64,000 nucleotides of DNA, from NCBI GenBank assembly GCA_002104905.1, contig MCFE01000273.1, positions 41,927 through 105,926 of the forward strand, written 5' to 3'. The position numbers and the translations under genes are program-made. Shown piece by piece: positions 1 to 11,717 of the stretch; position 1 is the first letter of the stretch, and the number at the start of each line of letters is the position of its first letter. This DNA comes from Basidiobolus meristosporus CBS 931.73. Lineage: Eukaryota > Basidiobolomycota > Basidiobolomycetes > Basidiobolales > Basidiobolaceae. The notes beneath the pieces are model-generated. The model did not search any database. It was given only the letters and a program-made list of their open reading frames with translations, and had not been told where the DNA came from.

Positions 1-309
1 TAAGGAGGCTATATTGCTACAAAAACTATTCAAAGACTTAGGTTTTAATTCAGATGAACCAACATGTATTTACAAGCATAATCAATGTTGTATTTGATTA
101 GCTAGAAATCCTACTAATCATGCCAGAATTAAGCACATTGATATACAGCATCACTTTGTGAGGGAAGCTGTAGAAAATAACTTAGTAGAGTTAGTGTACT
201 GCCCAACTAACAAAATGGTGGCAGATATATTGACAAAACCACTAGCTGGGCCACAATTTGAGAATCTCAGGGAGGAATTAGGATTAAGAATTATTTAGTT
301 GAGAGGGAG
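1..309 (+). pseudogene. Copia RNase H 3' fragment
   Basis: This is the 3' end of a Copia polyprotein, entering from the left edge. It matches the RNase H C-terminus of Copia-1 at 11400-11700 almost base for base, including the stretch reading HARIKHIDIQHHFVREAVE and the NKMVADILTKPLA motif. An in-frame TGA follows the QCCI residues near 97. A purine-rich tract (about 298-309) directly before the LTR is the polypurine tract. It belongs to the same family as Copia-1 but is a separate copy. Confidence 0.85.
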
Positions 310-614
310 TGTTGAAATATTGGACCATTTGGTATCATTCTGCAGCTAAAAATTTACTTAACAATTCTGGACTAGTCTTGGTCACTGTGGGACTAGCTTA
401 CAGCTCTAACTTTGCCACTTTCTTCAGATCCATGATCTTATGATTATTCCCCTTTATTCAGGATCAAATTAGTACTAATACTAACTATCATGTACTAACC
501 CTAAAACTTTTACAGAATGCTCCTGAATATTGAGAAACCTTCCTTACTTAGTGTTACAGCTGTATTACTTCTACAAAGGTATAAACACTGAGCTTCTTTA
601 CTAATAAACAACAG
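310..614 (+). repeat. Truncated LTR, Copia family A
   Basis: It begins TGTTGAAATATT like both LTRs of Copia-1 and aligns with them up to the AAACAACAG segment near 614. The last 65 or so bases, including the CAACA end, are missing. The sequence after 614 matches the transposon-associated gene copy near 16115, so the LTR is broken at this junction. Confidence 0.8.
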
Positions 615-1820
615 CTCCTTGACTGGGTGCTTCTTGGGTGGTACTATACTTTTTCTTTGAAAAATGTTGTGCTGGTGCATCTGTGTCTGCCTGCTTGTCC
701 CTAATTGGCACTCTTCCAGCTACCTGACATCTCTTCAAGGCTTGTCTGGAGATTTTGGCCCTGCTTGTAATGGGCTCTTGAGAAAGCTGCTGGTTTTTAG
801 TCATGGCACCCTTGTTCTTCTGCCATTGATAGTTTCTGCTATTCTTAAGATACTTTCTTAGCATACCAATACTGGCCCAATATCTGTTTGCCCATTTGAA
901 TCCAGAATAAAGCTCATGGAACAAGTCAAGCGCATGCTGCTTGGCCTTGAGTTCCTGATGGTCCCATGGTATGCCAGCCTTAAGGTGATGTTGTGCTAGA
1001 CTTCTGATGGCCTCTTGTATTTTGGCCCACTCTTCATTATTGCACCCAACAGCTTCACAGATCTTCAATGTCTTTTGATTTTTAGGCTTTGGTATAAACA
1101 CCACATTGTCTCCCTCCCATACTGTGATAGGTTTTTCTGTGGGCTTTATATGTGGTCACTGTTGTTTTGCTTCAAAGACTGTACGGTGTTTCTCTGCTGT
1201 TACATCAAGAAATGACTCATTTCTTGTCTGTGACATTGAGCAACTTGAGTTCCATCTTTGCAGCAAAGATACAGCTTTCTCTACCTGTGATATTGATTGC
1301 TATACACCTATTATCTGCTCATCCTGTTGCTGGACTATTTCCTCACTTCTCTGGTCCATTGCATCCATTGTATTAGCCACTGCACCTAAATGCTTTATTA
1401 ATGCTTTGGTATGAGCTGACAACATACTTGCTAATATGGGTGGTGGTGATGTTAACATGGCCACTTGCTGATCTTTAACTGAGGGTACTGTGTTTGCTAC
1501 ATTCTCATCTGCCTGAGCATAACAATCAGCTTGTGGCTCTGCAGAGGTTCTGAAATGTCTACTTGACTGAGAGCCTGAGGAGTATGCATTATTACCTTCA
1601 ATGAGCACACTATCCACAGGTACTTTTTTGTATGTAGCCCGGCTTGTTGCACTGAATGTCAAGGCAAGCTGTTATCCAACCATTCTTCTTTTGCCATCAG
1701 CAGTGGGGTTTGGTTGAGAACCAGACAACTTTGCTTTATTTTTTGGTGGCCTATATATGGAAGTGAGTCAAACCAAAGGGGAAATAGTGTTACATATACA
1801 TGTGTGTGTGGTGCCACAAC
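615..1820 (-). pseudogene. Transposon-associated gene of unknown function, copy 1 (broken)
   Basis: Two open stretches on the minus strand (1662-1300 and 1104-601) are homologous to pieces of the longer copy at 17244-15444. Shared features include an N-terminal region with TFSATSRAT, a serine-rich part containing SGSQSSR, and a downstream segment with IPKPKNQKTLKI and LKAKQHALDL. The frame breaks between about 1300 and 1104. I do not recognise the family. In copy 2 it lies just downstream of a HARBI1-like transposase on the same strand, so an accessory protein of that DNA transposon is an inference. The 3' part is lost at the LTR junction near 614. Confidence 0.5.
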
Positions 1821-2349
1821 TGTCATGATCACATGACAACCATGAACACCCATGCCAAGCTTCAGCTTCCTAGCTCAATTTCTAAGAAATTCCTTCTGGA
1901 ACCTTCTACCACCTTCCAGAAAGTTCCTGACCATTCCAAACCATTGTTACACAATGGAACATTCCATGGAAGCTTTCCATCGTATTTTTCATAGTCCAGT
2001 ACCATATATGGAAATACCAGGTCACATGACTTAGTTACATGATCAGGTGACCCAATCCATCTCCCCATCCTGTCTCAGTGCCGTGTCATCTATGTCATTA
2101 TCCCCAGCACCATTGCTGTGCCTCACCCCACAACCCCATTAGTATTAGCTAATATCTCTCAGCATCAGTATAGCCAAAAAGTATATATAGTCCTATCCCC
2201 CCTTAAGTATTCCTCAGTCTGATAAACACAGGTCTTGAATAAACAGCCTTGCCTTGGAAATCTGCCTTGCCTTGTTGATCCACACCTAAGTCCTTTCCTG
2301 GTCCTGCCTTGCTTAGCTCTACTCTCCTGCCTTGTGTCTATTCATAACA
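1821..2349 (+). repeat. Solo LTR, family B, with 5-bp target duplication ACAAC
   Basis: The 529-bp unit begins TGTCATGATC and ends CATAACA. It is flanked by ACAAC at 1816-1820 and 2350-2354. It carries a TATA-like AGTATATATAG and a GAATAAACAG signal, which set the orientation. A 526-bp relative lies at 13085-13610. The homologous site at 17308-17312 has a single ACAAC and no LTR, so this is a proven insertion. No internal region of the family is seen in the window. Confidence 0.9.
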
Positions 2350-2354
2350 ACAAC

Positions 2355-2475
2355 TTTATTTATAATGCTTACTATGGCAGGTCATCATTGAATCTTACAT
2401 TCATGTAGGTGCAATGTCTCAAATACAAGACTGTCTTAAATTCACATGAGTATTGACCAAAAAGTGATATAATAG
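2355..2475. repeat. Duplicated flank shared with 17313-17440
   Basis: This stretch (TTTATTTATAATGCTTACTA onward) continues the homology with the second copy of the transposon-associated gene. The two copies diverge after about 2475; beyond that copy 2 runs into the transposase gene, whereas here a zinc-finger reading frame follows. One copy was therefore truncated and joined to another element. Confidence 0.7.
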
Positions 2476-2540
2476 CATTATGTTGTTGAAGGTGAAACTG
2501 TTTGCCTTATAGACAAGACTTCCTTGACTCAATGCCGTAA

Positions 2541-2710
2541 GAGAAGAGAAAAGTACCATGTGGCTATTGTGGCAAGTCTCTCAGCCATGAAGCACACAGA
2601 GAGCATAGGAAGTATTACAAGGATCATGGCCAGTGTTTTGCCACCCAAGTCATATTTGACCAATCATTGGTCATTACTGTACCAACATTATCTTGCTGGC
2701 CAGTTGATAC
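2541..2710 (+). pseudogene. Zinc-finger N-terminus of a TNP2/Plavaka-like transposase
   Basis: An open frame contains a C2H2-like finger, CGYCGKSLSHEAHREHRK followed by YYKDH, and ends at the Copia-1 insertion. The same frame continues on the other side at 12081 once one GATAC duplication is removed, and runs on for about 50 codons. N-terminal zinc fingers of this kind are typical of Plavaka/CACTA-type transposases, and transposase-like sequence does follow at 13.6-14.6 kb. No start codon is assigned, since a TAA lies just upstream in frame. The family call rests on the downstream part. Confidence 0.55.
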
Positions 2711-3080
2711 TGTTGAAATATTGGACTATTTGGTATCATTCAGCAGCTAAAAATTTACTTAACAATTCTAGACTAGTCTTGGTCACTGTAGGACTCATTT
2801 ACTGCCTTAATTTTGCCACTTTCTCCAGATATATGATCTTATGATTATTCCCCTATAGTCAGGATCAAATTAGCACTATTACCCAAACATTATGTACTAA
2901 CCCTGAAACTGTTACACAATGCTCCTGAATATTGAGAAACCCTCCCTACTTAGTGTTGCAGCTGTATTATTTCTACAAAGGTATAAATACTGAGCTTCTT
3001 TATGAGTAAACAACAGTTCAACTATTATCACTATTTCTTGATAAGTTCCTTAGATCCAAATCACTTCTTAAATTGCAACA
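2711..3080 (+). repeat. 5' LTR of Copia-1 (family A)
   Basis: 370 bp, TGTTGAAATATT to TTGCAACA, with a TATA-like GGTATAAATACTGAG segment near 2980. It is highly similar to the 3' LTR at 11712-12080. The initiator-tRNA primer site follows directly. Confidence 0.93.
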
Positions 3081-3095
3081 GGTTATGAGCCCCAA
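3081..3095 (+). other. Primer-binding site (initiator tRNA-Met anticodon arm)
   Basis: GGTTATGAGCCCCAA directly follows the 5' LTR. It is complementary to GGGGCTCATAACC, the anticodon arm of fungal-type initiator tRNA-Met (anticodon CAT), not to a tRNA 3' end. Drosophila copia is known to use such an internal half-tRNA primer. The identical 15-mer follows the 5' LTR of Copia-2. Confidence 0.85.
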
Positions 3096-3116
3096 TTGCC
3101 TTAATCTATTCTAAAG

Positions 3117-3694
3117 ATGACTTCTACCAGCAAACAAAGCAATACCAACATCTTCCCTGTAAAGGAGAGGTTTGATGGGAAGTACTACAGACTTTGGAGA
3201 ATCAAGATGCAGATTGACCTTGAGGAAAGAAAGCTTTGGAACATAGTAACAGGAAAGGAAGTTGAGCCCAAAGGAACAGCAGAAGATGTGGAGAAATTTC
3301 AAGAGAAGGAGAGAAAGGCCTTCAATGCAATATGCATCAATGTGCAAGACTCCTTCATTGGACAAATCCATGCCTCAAATACTGCCAAAGCAGCATGGGA
3401 ATCCTTAGAGAAGATCTTTAGAGCAAAGTCAGTATCAAGCAAGCTTTATTTGAAACAAAAGTTCTTCAACATGAGGAAGAAGCCAGATGATGACATGCTA
3501 CAACTCATTACCAGAATGGAGACACTTGCAGAAGAACTTTACAGTATTAATGCTGGTGTAGATGATGAAGAAAAGATACTCTGTCTGCTTTGCAGCCTAC
3601 CAGACAAGTATGAGCCACTCATACTTTCTTTTGAAAGCAGAGAAGACAACTTGACTTTAGACTATGTCAAAGGATGACTTCTCCATGAAGAACC
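3117..3694 (+). pseudogene. Copia-1 gag, 5' part
   Basis: The ATG at 3117 opens a typical Copia gag (UBN2-like): a FDGKYYRLWRIKM-type N-terminus, then helices with KAAWESLEKIF and MRKKPDDDMLQLI. The frame reaches an in-frame TGA at 3675-3677, where related elements have an arginine CGA before LLHEE, and is then cut by the Copia-2 insertion at 3695. Gag resumes at 8376. Gag would form the cytoplasmic virus-like particle. The single stop is a C-to-T change; otherwise this part is well preserved. Confidence 0.9.
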
Positions 3695-4043
3695 TGTTGT
3701 AAGAGTCTTGGAGATATTGGAAGTGAGTTGGAGAACAAGTAGATTATGTGGTTTTCACTCAATGATTTATTGAATGTAAAAGTAGTATTTATACTTTTAC
3801 CTGGTCTTGGCATTACCAACACATAGAATAGGTTAAGGAAGGTCCCAAGAACATGTGTGCAAAGTTTGGGGCTGTTTGGACAACTTTGAGAATTATCATG
3901 TTCTGGGTACCTGGTATTTTGGTGAAAATATTCTAAGTAAATCCCAACAAGGAATTTGGTCAGTATTCTCTAGGATTTGAAGGTAATGATCTAAGTGACT
4001 AAGTTGGGTGAATATTTAGGTGGAAATACAAATTTTTACTGCA
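3695..4043 (-). repeat. 3' LTR of Copia-2 (family C)
   Basis: 349 bp, running TGTTGTAAGAGTC to TTTTTACTGCA on the plus strand. The inner end has drifted from TTACAACA to TTACTGCA. It is very similar to 8028-8375 and to solo copies at 34471, 46913 and 58817. Confidence 0.92.
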
Positions 4044-4054
4044 CTCCCACTCAG

Positions 4055-7000
4055 CTAAATGTTCATACTGACTAGTCCTAATTTTGACCTAAGATATTCA
4101 AACTTGTCTATAGCTAATGGTTTGGTAAATATGTCTACAATCATTTCATCTGTAGGACAGTAAACTAAGCTAACTAAGTTATTCTCTATAGCTTCACATA
4201 TAAAATGATTTCTAATATCTATGTGCTTGGTTCTAGCATGAAAATTTGGATTTCTACCTAATTGTATACATCTTTGGTTATCTTGAAATAAAGTAATAGG
4301 CGTTTTTTGACATAGGCCTAAATCTGTAAACAGCTTTCTTAACCACATTGCTTCTTTTGTAGCTTCACAGGCTGCCATATACTCTGCCTCTGTAGTGGAA
4401 AGTGCTATGGTTGGTTGCTTTCTTGAGTTCCATGAAATTGCTCCTTTACAGTAAAGAAAAGTGTATCCTGTGGTGGATCTTCTGTCTTCCAAATTTTGTC
4501 CCCAATCAGCATCAGAGTATCCCACAAGATCCTGTTCTGAATTCTTATAAGTGTATCTTAAGCAGATATCAGCAGTTCCTTTTAGGTATCTAAAAATCCG
4601 CTTAACTGCTGCAATATGATCAGATCCATAGTTCTGATTATGTTGGCTTACAACTCCCACTGAATATGAGATATCTGGACGTGTTCCAAGCATGATATAC
4701 ATCAGACTGCCAATCATAGATTGATAAGGAAAGTGAGGGCTTTCAGATGGCACCAAGCTCTCTCGATTTGGTTGAGTTTTGACCAAGTGAAGGTTTGTCT
4801 CCATTGGGGTAGCTGCCGGTTTTCAGTCTTCCATTTTGTACTTCTTTAGTATATCTTGAATATACTTGGATTGGCTTAGGGTAATAGTCTGGGTACTTCT
4901 GTCTATGGAGAACTTAATCCCCAAGTAGTAACTAAGTTCTCCTAGATTGGACATCTTGAACTCCTTAGATAGGCTGGATTTAGTCTCTTTCAATGTTTCT
5001 AGGTTATTGGCGGCTATAATAAGATCATCCACATATAGAGCTAATAGAGCTGGAGTTGCTCTATCTGGCTTATAGTATATACTATAGTCAGCATTACTCC
5101 TTTTGAAACTCAAAGGTTCCAAATAAGAATCTATCTTGCAATTCCAGGCTCTTGGTGATTGTTTGAGACCATATAGTGACTTTTTAATCTTGCAGACCAA
5201 ATGGGGGTTATCTTAGTCAAAAAACCCATCAGGCTGGTCCATATACACGTCCTCATCAAGTTCTCCATTCAAAAATGCAGTTTTACATCCATTTGATGAA
5301 TAAAAAACTTATATTTGGCTGCAATAGCCAATATTAATCTGATGGAATTAAACTTGGCTACCGGTGCAAAGGTCTCAGTATAGTCAAGTCCTTTTGTTTG
5401 AGAGTATCCTTTGGCTACAAGTCTTGCTTTGTATCTTTCAATTGTACCATCAGCTTTGTATTTTGTCTTGAAGACCCATCTGCATCCAATTGATTTTTGC
5501 TTGATTAGTAATTTGATTAAGTCTCAAGTTTGATTTTCCATTAGGGCCTGATATTCCTCAGTCATTGCAGATCTCCAAAGCTTTGTCTGAGGGCTATTTA
5601 GGGCCTCTTTTACAGTCTGGGGCTCATCCATATGGACTGAATAGGCATAGGCTAAGTTTATATCCTCATTGATATAGTAATTTGGGCTATTTCTTGTCCA
5701 ATTGGATCTCCAGGCATTTGATACTGATGCTCACTTCTGGGATATTCCTGGACACTGATTCTGGCTGAGCCACAGTTGTAGAGTCCTCTGGAGTGAAAAA
5801 ATCTTCATTGTTTTGCTCTGATTCAATCCTGACAATTGGTGGACTTGAGATCAAATTTTTGTCATCATCTGATGTCTTTTTTTGTGAAAATTTTGAATTT
5901 TCATCAAACAACACATCCCTGGACTTGATAAGCTTCTTTGCTTTGGTATTGTAGAGTCTGTATGCCTTACTCTCATTGCAGTAGCCCAAAAATATGCATT
6001 TTACACTTTTTGGCTCAAATTTTGACTGATTTCCAGCCAGTTTTTTGGCATATGCTGTACACCCAAATATTCTTAGATGTTCTGCACTTGGTCTGTATCC
6101 ATACCATGCTTCATATGAAGCAGAATCACGAAGTATTCTGTTATAACTCCTATTTTTAAGGTATACTGCAGTGGCAACTGATTCCGCCCAAAAATCACAG
6201 GATGATTTTTGATCATGGATCATAGATCTTGCCATATCAGTTATTGATCTGTTAGCTTGTTCTGCCACTCCATTTTGCTGTGGGGAGTATGGTACAGTAG
6301 TCTCTTGCTTTATCCCATGAATTTTGCAGAAGTGGATGAAGAGTTTTGAGGTGTATTCTCCACCATTGTCAGAGCGTATTTTCTTGATTTTTTCACCAGT
6401 TTCTCTTTCCACCATGGCTTTAAACTCCCTGAGCCTAGACAGAGCTTCTTCCTTTCTCTCCATGAAGTAGACCCATGTGTTTCTTGTATAATCATCAATA
6501 AAAGTGATCAAATACTTCATCCCACCTAAGGATAAATTTTGCATAGGTCCACACAGATCTGAGTGAGTTAGATCTAATTTTTTCTTAGTTTTGATTAACC
6601 CAGAGCTCTTGAACAGTTGTCTGGCTTGTTTCCCATATATGCAGGCTTCACAGTGCTCCAAATTAGCTGGGGGATCAATTTTCACTCCAGAAATAAGTTG
6701 ATCTTTGATCATTTTGCACAAATAATCAAAATTGATGTGCCCAAATCTCCTGTGCCAAAGCATTGGTGTGTCTTCATTTAAGTTACTTATATTGGCTTCC
6801 AGATATGATGGAATATAAGTCATATTGTATAGATTCTGATCTCTGATGCCCAAAGCAATATGGGCACCATTTTGATCAGAGATCCTGCATCCAGAATTGT
6901 CAAAACTGAAACTGAGTCCTTCTGCTATGGCCTTGCTTACAGAAAGTAGGTTCTTGGCTATTTCTGCTACATAGAGTACTTCTTTAAAGGTCAGTGTGTG

Positions 7001-7996
7001 GCTTCCTTCACTGCTTCTAAGGTTTACTAGGATAGTTCCTTCTCCCACTGCATCAAGTGTTCTATTGTCACCCATGAAAACCTTCTTAATTGGAATTTCT
7101 TGATATTGGGTAAAAAGTTCTTTTTGGTGTGTAAAGTGTTGAGAAGCTCCAGAGTCAATATACCACGTCTGAGAATCCTTGTTTGTGGTCATATTTAGTG
7201 CAGATATGAATAGTTTATCTTCAGTTGTTGCAGCATTTCCATATTCAGGCTTCTTTTGCTGATTATCTTTCTTTTTGAGACACCAGTCTGATGTGTGTCC
7301 TTTCCTTTTGCAGTAGTTACAAAACAGGTTGCTGTTGCCTTTGTAGGGTCTTGGGTATCTCCTTTGTTGGCTATCATTGCTTATTAAAGCATTTTCTTCT
7401 TCTCTCTTATTGGCACTTGATTTTCTTGATTCTTCATCCAGGAGCCTTCCGTATATGAAATTTAAGGTCAAATCTTCAGTTCTGGACTCTAGGGCTGATA
7501 CAAGGCCCTGAAACTTGTCTGTCAGGCTATTCAGGATGGTAACTATCACATCCTCATCAGTAGTTGGTACACCCACCGATTCCATCTCATCTACCAGCAG
7601 GGTAATTCTATTAATTAGATTTTTCATTTCTTCTCCTGGCAGCATCTTTGTAGTAAAGAATTTTCGTCTCAGATACATTTTCTTGGCAGCTGAACATGAC
7701 TGGTAGGTGTCTTCCAATGCTTTTCAAGCATTCTTTACTGTTTTTGCTCTTGAGCATTGAATTAGCAATTTGTCCTTGACATTAAGGCAAATGCAGTTAA
7801 AGGCACTTTGTTCTTTCTTCTGGTACTTTAAGGCTTCCTCTCCCATGTTTTTAGGAGGGCATTCTTCTCCCATGACAATATCCCAAAGGCCTCTTTCTTG
7901 TAGCAGCATCTTCATCTTCACCTTCCACACTTGGTAGTTAGATCCATCCAACTTTTCAGCAGAGGGAAAAATTCCAGTAATAGCAGTAGTAGACAT
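4055..7996 (-). pseudogene. Copia-2 gag-pol polyprotein (broken)
   Basis: Gag starts at the ATG at 7996 and is stopped by a TGA at 7726-7724, where a tryptophan is expected. The frame then stays open from 7717 to 5687: gag C-terminus, zinc knuckle CNYCKRKGHTSDWC, protease WYIDSGASQHF, integrase with a WHRRFGH...CEAC zinc site and a catalytic core (HSDLCGP, IRSDNGGEY, then PYSPQQNGVAE). The reverse transcriptase N-terminus (5686-5200) has stops and a frameshift. The palm with LYVDDLIIA is open at 5200-4823, and RNase H at 4804-4055 ends at a TAG just before the polypurine tract. The catalytic motifs are intact although the frame is not. Confidence 0.9.
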
Positions 7997-8012
7997 TGCA
8001 GAGAGTGACAGC

Positions 8013-8027
8013 TTGGGGCTCATAACC
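8013..8027 (-). other. Primer-binding site of Copia-2
   Basis: On the minus strand, GGTTATGAGCCCCAA follows the 5' LTR directly and is identical to the Copia-1 site. A related site with one mismatch occurs at 22844-22830 in the older family C fragment. Confidence 0.85.
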
Positions 8028-8375
8028 TGTTGTAAGAGTCTTGGAGATATTGGACATGATTTGGAGAACAAGTAGATTATGTGGTTTTCACTTAATGATT
8101 TATTGAATGTAAAAGTAGTATTTATACTTTTACCTGGTCTGGCATTACCAACACGTAGAATAGGTTAAGGAAGGTCCCAAGAACATGTGTGCAAAGTTTG
8201 GGGCTGTTTGGACAACTTTGAGAATTATCATGTTCTGGGTACCTGGTATTTTGGTGAAAATATTCTAAGTAAATCCCAACAAGGAATTTGGTCAGTATTC
8301 TCTAGGATTTGAAGGTAATGATCTAAGTGACTAAGTTAGGTGAATATTTAGGTGGAAATACAAATTTTTACAACA
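8028..8375 (-). repeat. 5' LTR of Copia-2 (family C)
   Basis: 348 bp with perfect 8-bp inverted ends (TGTTGTAA and TTACAACA). It lies next to the primer site at 8027. Confidence 0.92.
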
Positions 8376-11300
8376 GAACTCAGATGTAATGATCAAGCAG
8401 AGAAAATTCAAGATAATGCTTTATTCAGTTCCAAAAGGCATACAGAAAAGAAGGGAAAGCAACAAAACCAAAGAAAACCTGGCTGCTGTAACTACTGTAA
8501 GAAGCCAGGACACAGGGCAAGAGAATGCAAGAAGAAACAAGCAGACAAAAAACAGAAACTAGAGCAGGCAAACCATATAACTACTGATGAACAGTTATTT
8601 GTAACTGTGCAAGAGTGCGCAAGTAACCAAAGTAATGAATGGTATATTGACTCTGGAGCATCACAGCATATTTGTGGTATAAAGGATTGGTTCAGCAACT
8701 TAAAGACTATTCCCGTAAGAAATGTTTATCTGGGAGATAACTCTGCATTGGAAGCTACCGCCAGTGGGTCTATACAACTAAATATGAGTGATAACTCAGG
8801 GGAACAACAGCAAAACTGACTGACATACTCTATGTACCTGGAATAGCTAAGAATCTACTCTCAGTCAGTAAAGCAACTACTCAGGGACTGAAATTTGTTT
8901 TTACTAAGCTGAGCTGCTCAATATTGAGTGAAAATGGACAAAAATTAGCTTTGGGAATCAGAGATCACAATATATACAAGTTACATTGCAAGATCATTGT
9001 AGCTGAGTATGTCAACATTGCTGAAACTGATGAAACCTACTGGGAGACGTGGCATAGGAGGCTAGGGCACATAGGGGAACAGAAAACGAGCCAATTGGTG
9101 AAAAATCAGCTTGTTCTGGGCTTAAAATACTCAATTCCAATCATATTGAATGTTTGTAAGGGATGTTCATATGGCAAACAAGCTAGGCAATGTTTCAAGA
9201 GCTCAGAAGGCATCAATACCACCAAAATATTGGCTATTGTACACTCAGACATATGTGGCCCCTTGAGAACACTGCCCTTTGGAGCCAAGAGATACTCTAT
9301 GACGTTTATTGATAACAAGACAAGATATACGTGGGTGTACTTTCTCGAAACAAAGGATGAAGCTTTAGAGACGTTTAAGCACTTCAAGAACATGGCAGAA
9401 ACACAAACTGGGTGTAAATTGAAGGTACTACAAAGTGACAGTGGAGGAGAATACTGCTCAAAGGAGTTTGCAAAATACTGCTTGTCTACTGGTATACTTC
9501 AACAGACCACAGTTCCTCATACTCCACAGCAAAATGGAGTAGCAGAATGTGCAAATAGAACAATAGTAGAGATGGGAAGATCTATGCTACATGATAAGGG
9601 AATGGATTACAAGTTCTGGGCTGAATCTGTTGCTACCGCTGTATACATCAAGAACAGATGCCCAACAACAGCACTACGTGATTCTACACCCTTTGAAGCA
9701 TATACAGGCAAAAAACCAGATCTCCAGCACCTCAGGATCTTTGGCAGTGATGTTTTTTTAACACATCCCTGAAAAAAAATGCTCAAAGTTGGAACCAGAG
9801 TAGGAAAGGGATCTTTGTTGGGTATTGTGAAGATACTAAAGGGTATAGAGTGTATGATGGCAAAATTCAGAAGCTGATCAAGAGCAGGGACGTTGTATTT
9901 GAGGAGAATTCAGATCAGAAAGCCACGGAAATCTTTGGCCAGCTGCCTGATGATGCAATCAACACAAATGAAGAAGATACATACCAAATCCAGCCAGAGA
10001 TGGAAGATACTTCTACCAGTTCCAGATCAGAACAGATTATCCCAGTTAGGAGATCTACCAGAATAAGAAATGCCCCTGGATCCTGGTGGTGACATCCAAT
10101 GATCATGAAGAAGCTTATCTTGCCTTATGTGCCAAACCTCAGAATCTGGAACAGGCAATGCAAGGACCAGATGCTACTAAGTGGCAACAAGCCATGCAGG
10201 AGGAGTACCAATCACTGATCAAGGCAAAAACTTGGGAACTGGTAGATTTACCAAATGGGAGAGAGCCAATAGGATGTAGATGGGTCTAAAAGATCAAGAT
10301 AACCTCAAATGGTGCCGTTGATAAGTACAAGGCTAGATTGGTAGTTAAAGGCTATTCCCAGATCCAGGGACTAGACTTTAAGGAAACATTTGCTCTGGTT
10401 GCCAAGTTTAACTCTATTAGGACAGTTCTAGCCCTGGCGGCTGTACACAGTCTAGATCTACACCAAATGGATGTCAAAACAGCCTTTCTAAATGGGGATT
10501 TGCAAGAAACTATATATATAGAGCAACCAGAAGGATTTACCAATCCAAAAGGCCCCCATAAGGTGTGCAAGCTTAGAAAATTGTTGTATGGGCTTAAGCA
10601 GGCACCCAGAGCATGATATAACAAGATTGACACATATCTAGAGGAAATTGGGTTTACTTGTAGCACAGCATATCACAGTATATATGTGAAACAGCTCAAT
10701 AAGGGTGTGATCATCCTAGTTCTTTATGTGGACAACCTAATTATAGCTACAAGTGATCAAGAGGCACTTAAACAGACAAAATCAGATCTCTTCAGCAAGT
10801 TTGAGATGAAAGATCTTGGGAAATTGAGCTATTTTCTTTGAATTGAGGTCAAATTTAACATACCTACACAGAAAATTGTGCTGAATCAGTCTAAGTACAT
10901 CAGGGACATTCTTAGATGCTTCAAAATGGAAAATTGCAAACCTGCAGCAACCCCTATGGACAATAACCTGAAATTAAGCAAATCTCAGCCAATTATAGAT
11001 AAAAACGGCTCAAATATGGACCAAAACTTTCCCTATCAATCAATGGTTGGTAGCCTAATGTACCTGATGGTGTCTGCATGTCCAGATATTGCAGTAGCAG
11101 TTGGAATAGTCAGTCAATTCATGCAGAATTATGGATCAGATCAAATTGCAGCAGTTAAGCGGATTTGCAGACATCTACAAGGTACCATAATTATGGTACT
11201 GGAATACTCTGGAGCAGCTAATAGGAAAAAATTTGATGGTTATAGTGATTCAGATTGGGATAGGGATCTGATAGACAGATGCTCTACCACAGGCTATGTA

Positions 11301-11717
11301 TTTCTTTATGCTGGTGCAGCTATTACTTGGAATTGCAAGAAACAACCAACTGTGGCACTATCTACAACTGAAGCCAAATATATGGCTGCATGTCAAGCAA
11401 CTAAGGAGGCTATATGGCTACAAAAATTATTCAAAGACTTAGGTTTTAATTCAGGTGAACCAACATGTATTTACAAGGATAATCAAAGTTGTATTTCATT
11501 AGCTAGAAATCCTACTAATCATGCCAGAACCAAGCACATTAATATACAGCATCACTTTGTGAGGGAAGCTGTAGAAAATAACTCAGTGGAGCTGGTTTAC
11601 TGCCCAACTGACAAAATGGTGGCAGACATATTGACAAAACCACTAGCTAGGCCACAGTTTGAGATCCTTAGAGAGAAATTGGAATTAAGATATTATTTAG
11701 TTGAGGGGGAGTGTTGA
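8376..11717 (+). pseudogene. Copia-1 gag 3' part and pol (broken)
   Basis: Gag resumes at 8376. In order: zinc knuckle CNYCKKPGHRAREC, protease WYIDSGASQHI, a frameshift near 8815, integrase (WHRRLGH, CKGC, HSDICGP, LQSDSGGEY, HTPQQNGVAE), a frameshift near 9765, and reverse transcriptase with stops at about 10288, 10614 (TGG to TGA) and 10840. Its catalytic motif reads YVDN instead of YVDD. RNase H (10878-11717) is open, with YSDSDWDRD and ALSTTEAKY, where E has become K in the usual TEAEY. The last codons overlap the first bases of the 3' LTR. The element cannot replicate by itself. Confidence 0.9.

Larger units (their letters stand above)
3695..8375 (-). mobile_element. Copia-2, LTR retrotransposon nested in Copia-1 gag
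   Basis: The minus-strand element has LTRs at 8028-8375 (5') and 3695-4043 (3'), each about 348 bp, with 8-bp inverted ends TGTTGTAA/TTACAACA at the 5' copy. The flanking duplication is GAACC (3690-3694) versus GAACT (8376-8380), one mismatch. The primer site lies at 8027-8013 and the polypurine tract at about 4053-4044. Gag-pol is nearly complete but has stops and frameshifts. It belongs to the most abundant family in the window (family C). Confidence 0.95.
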
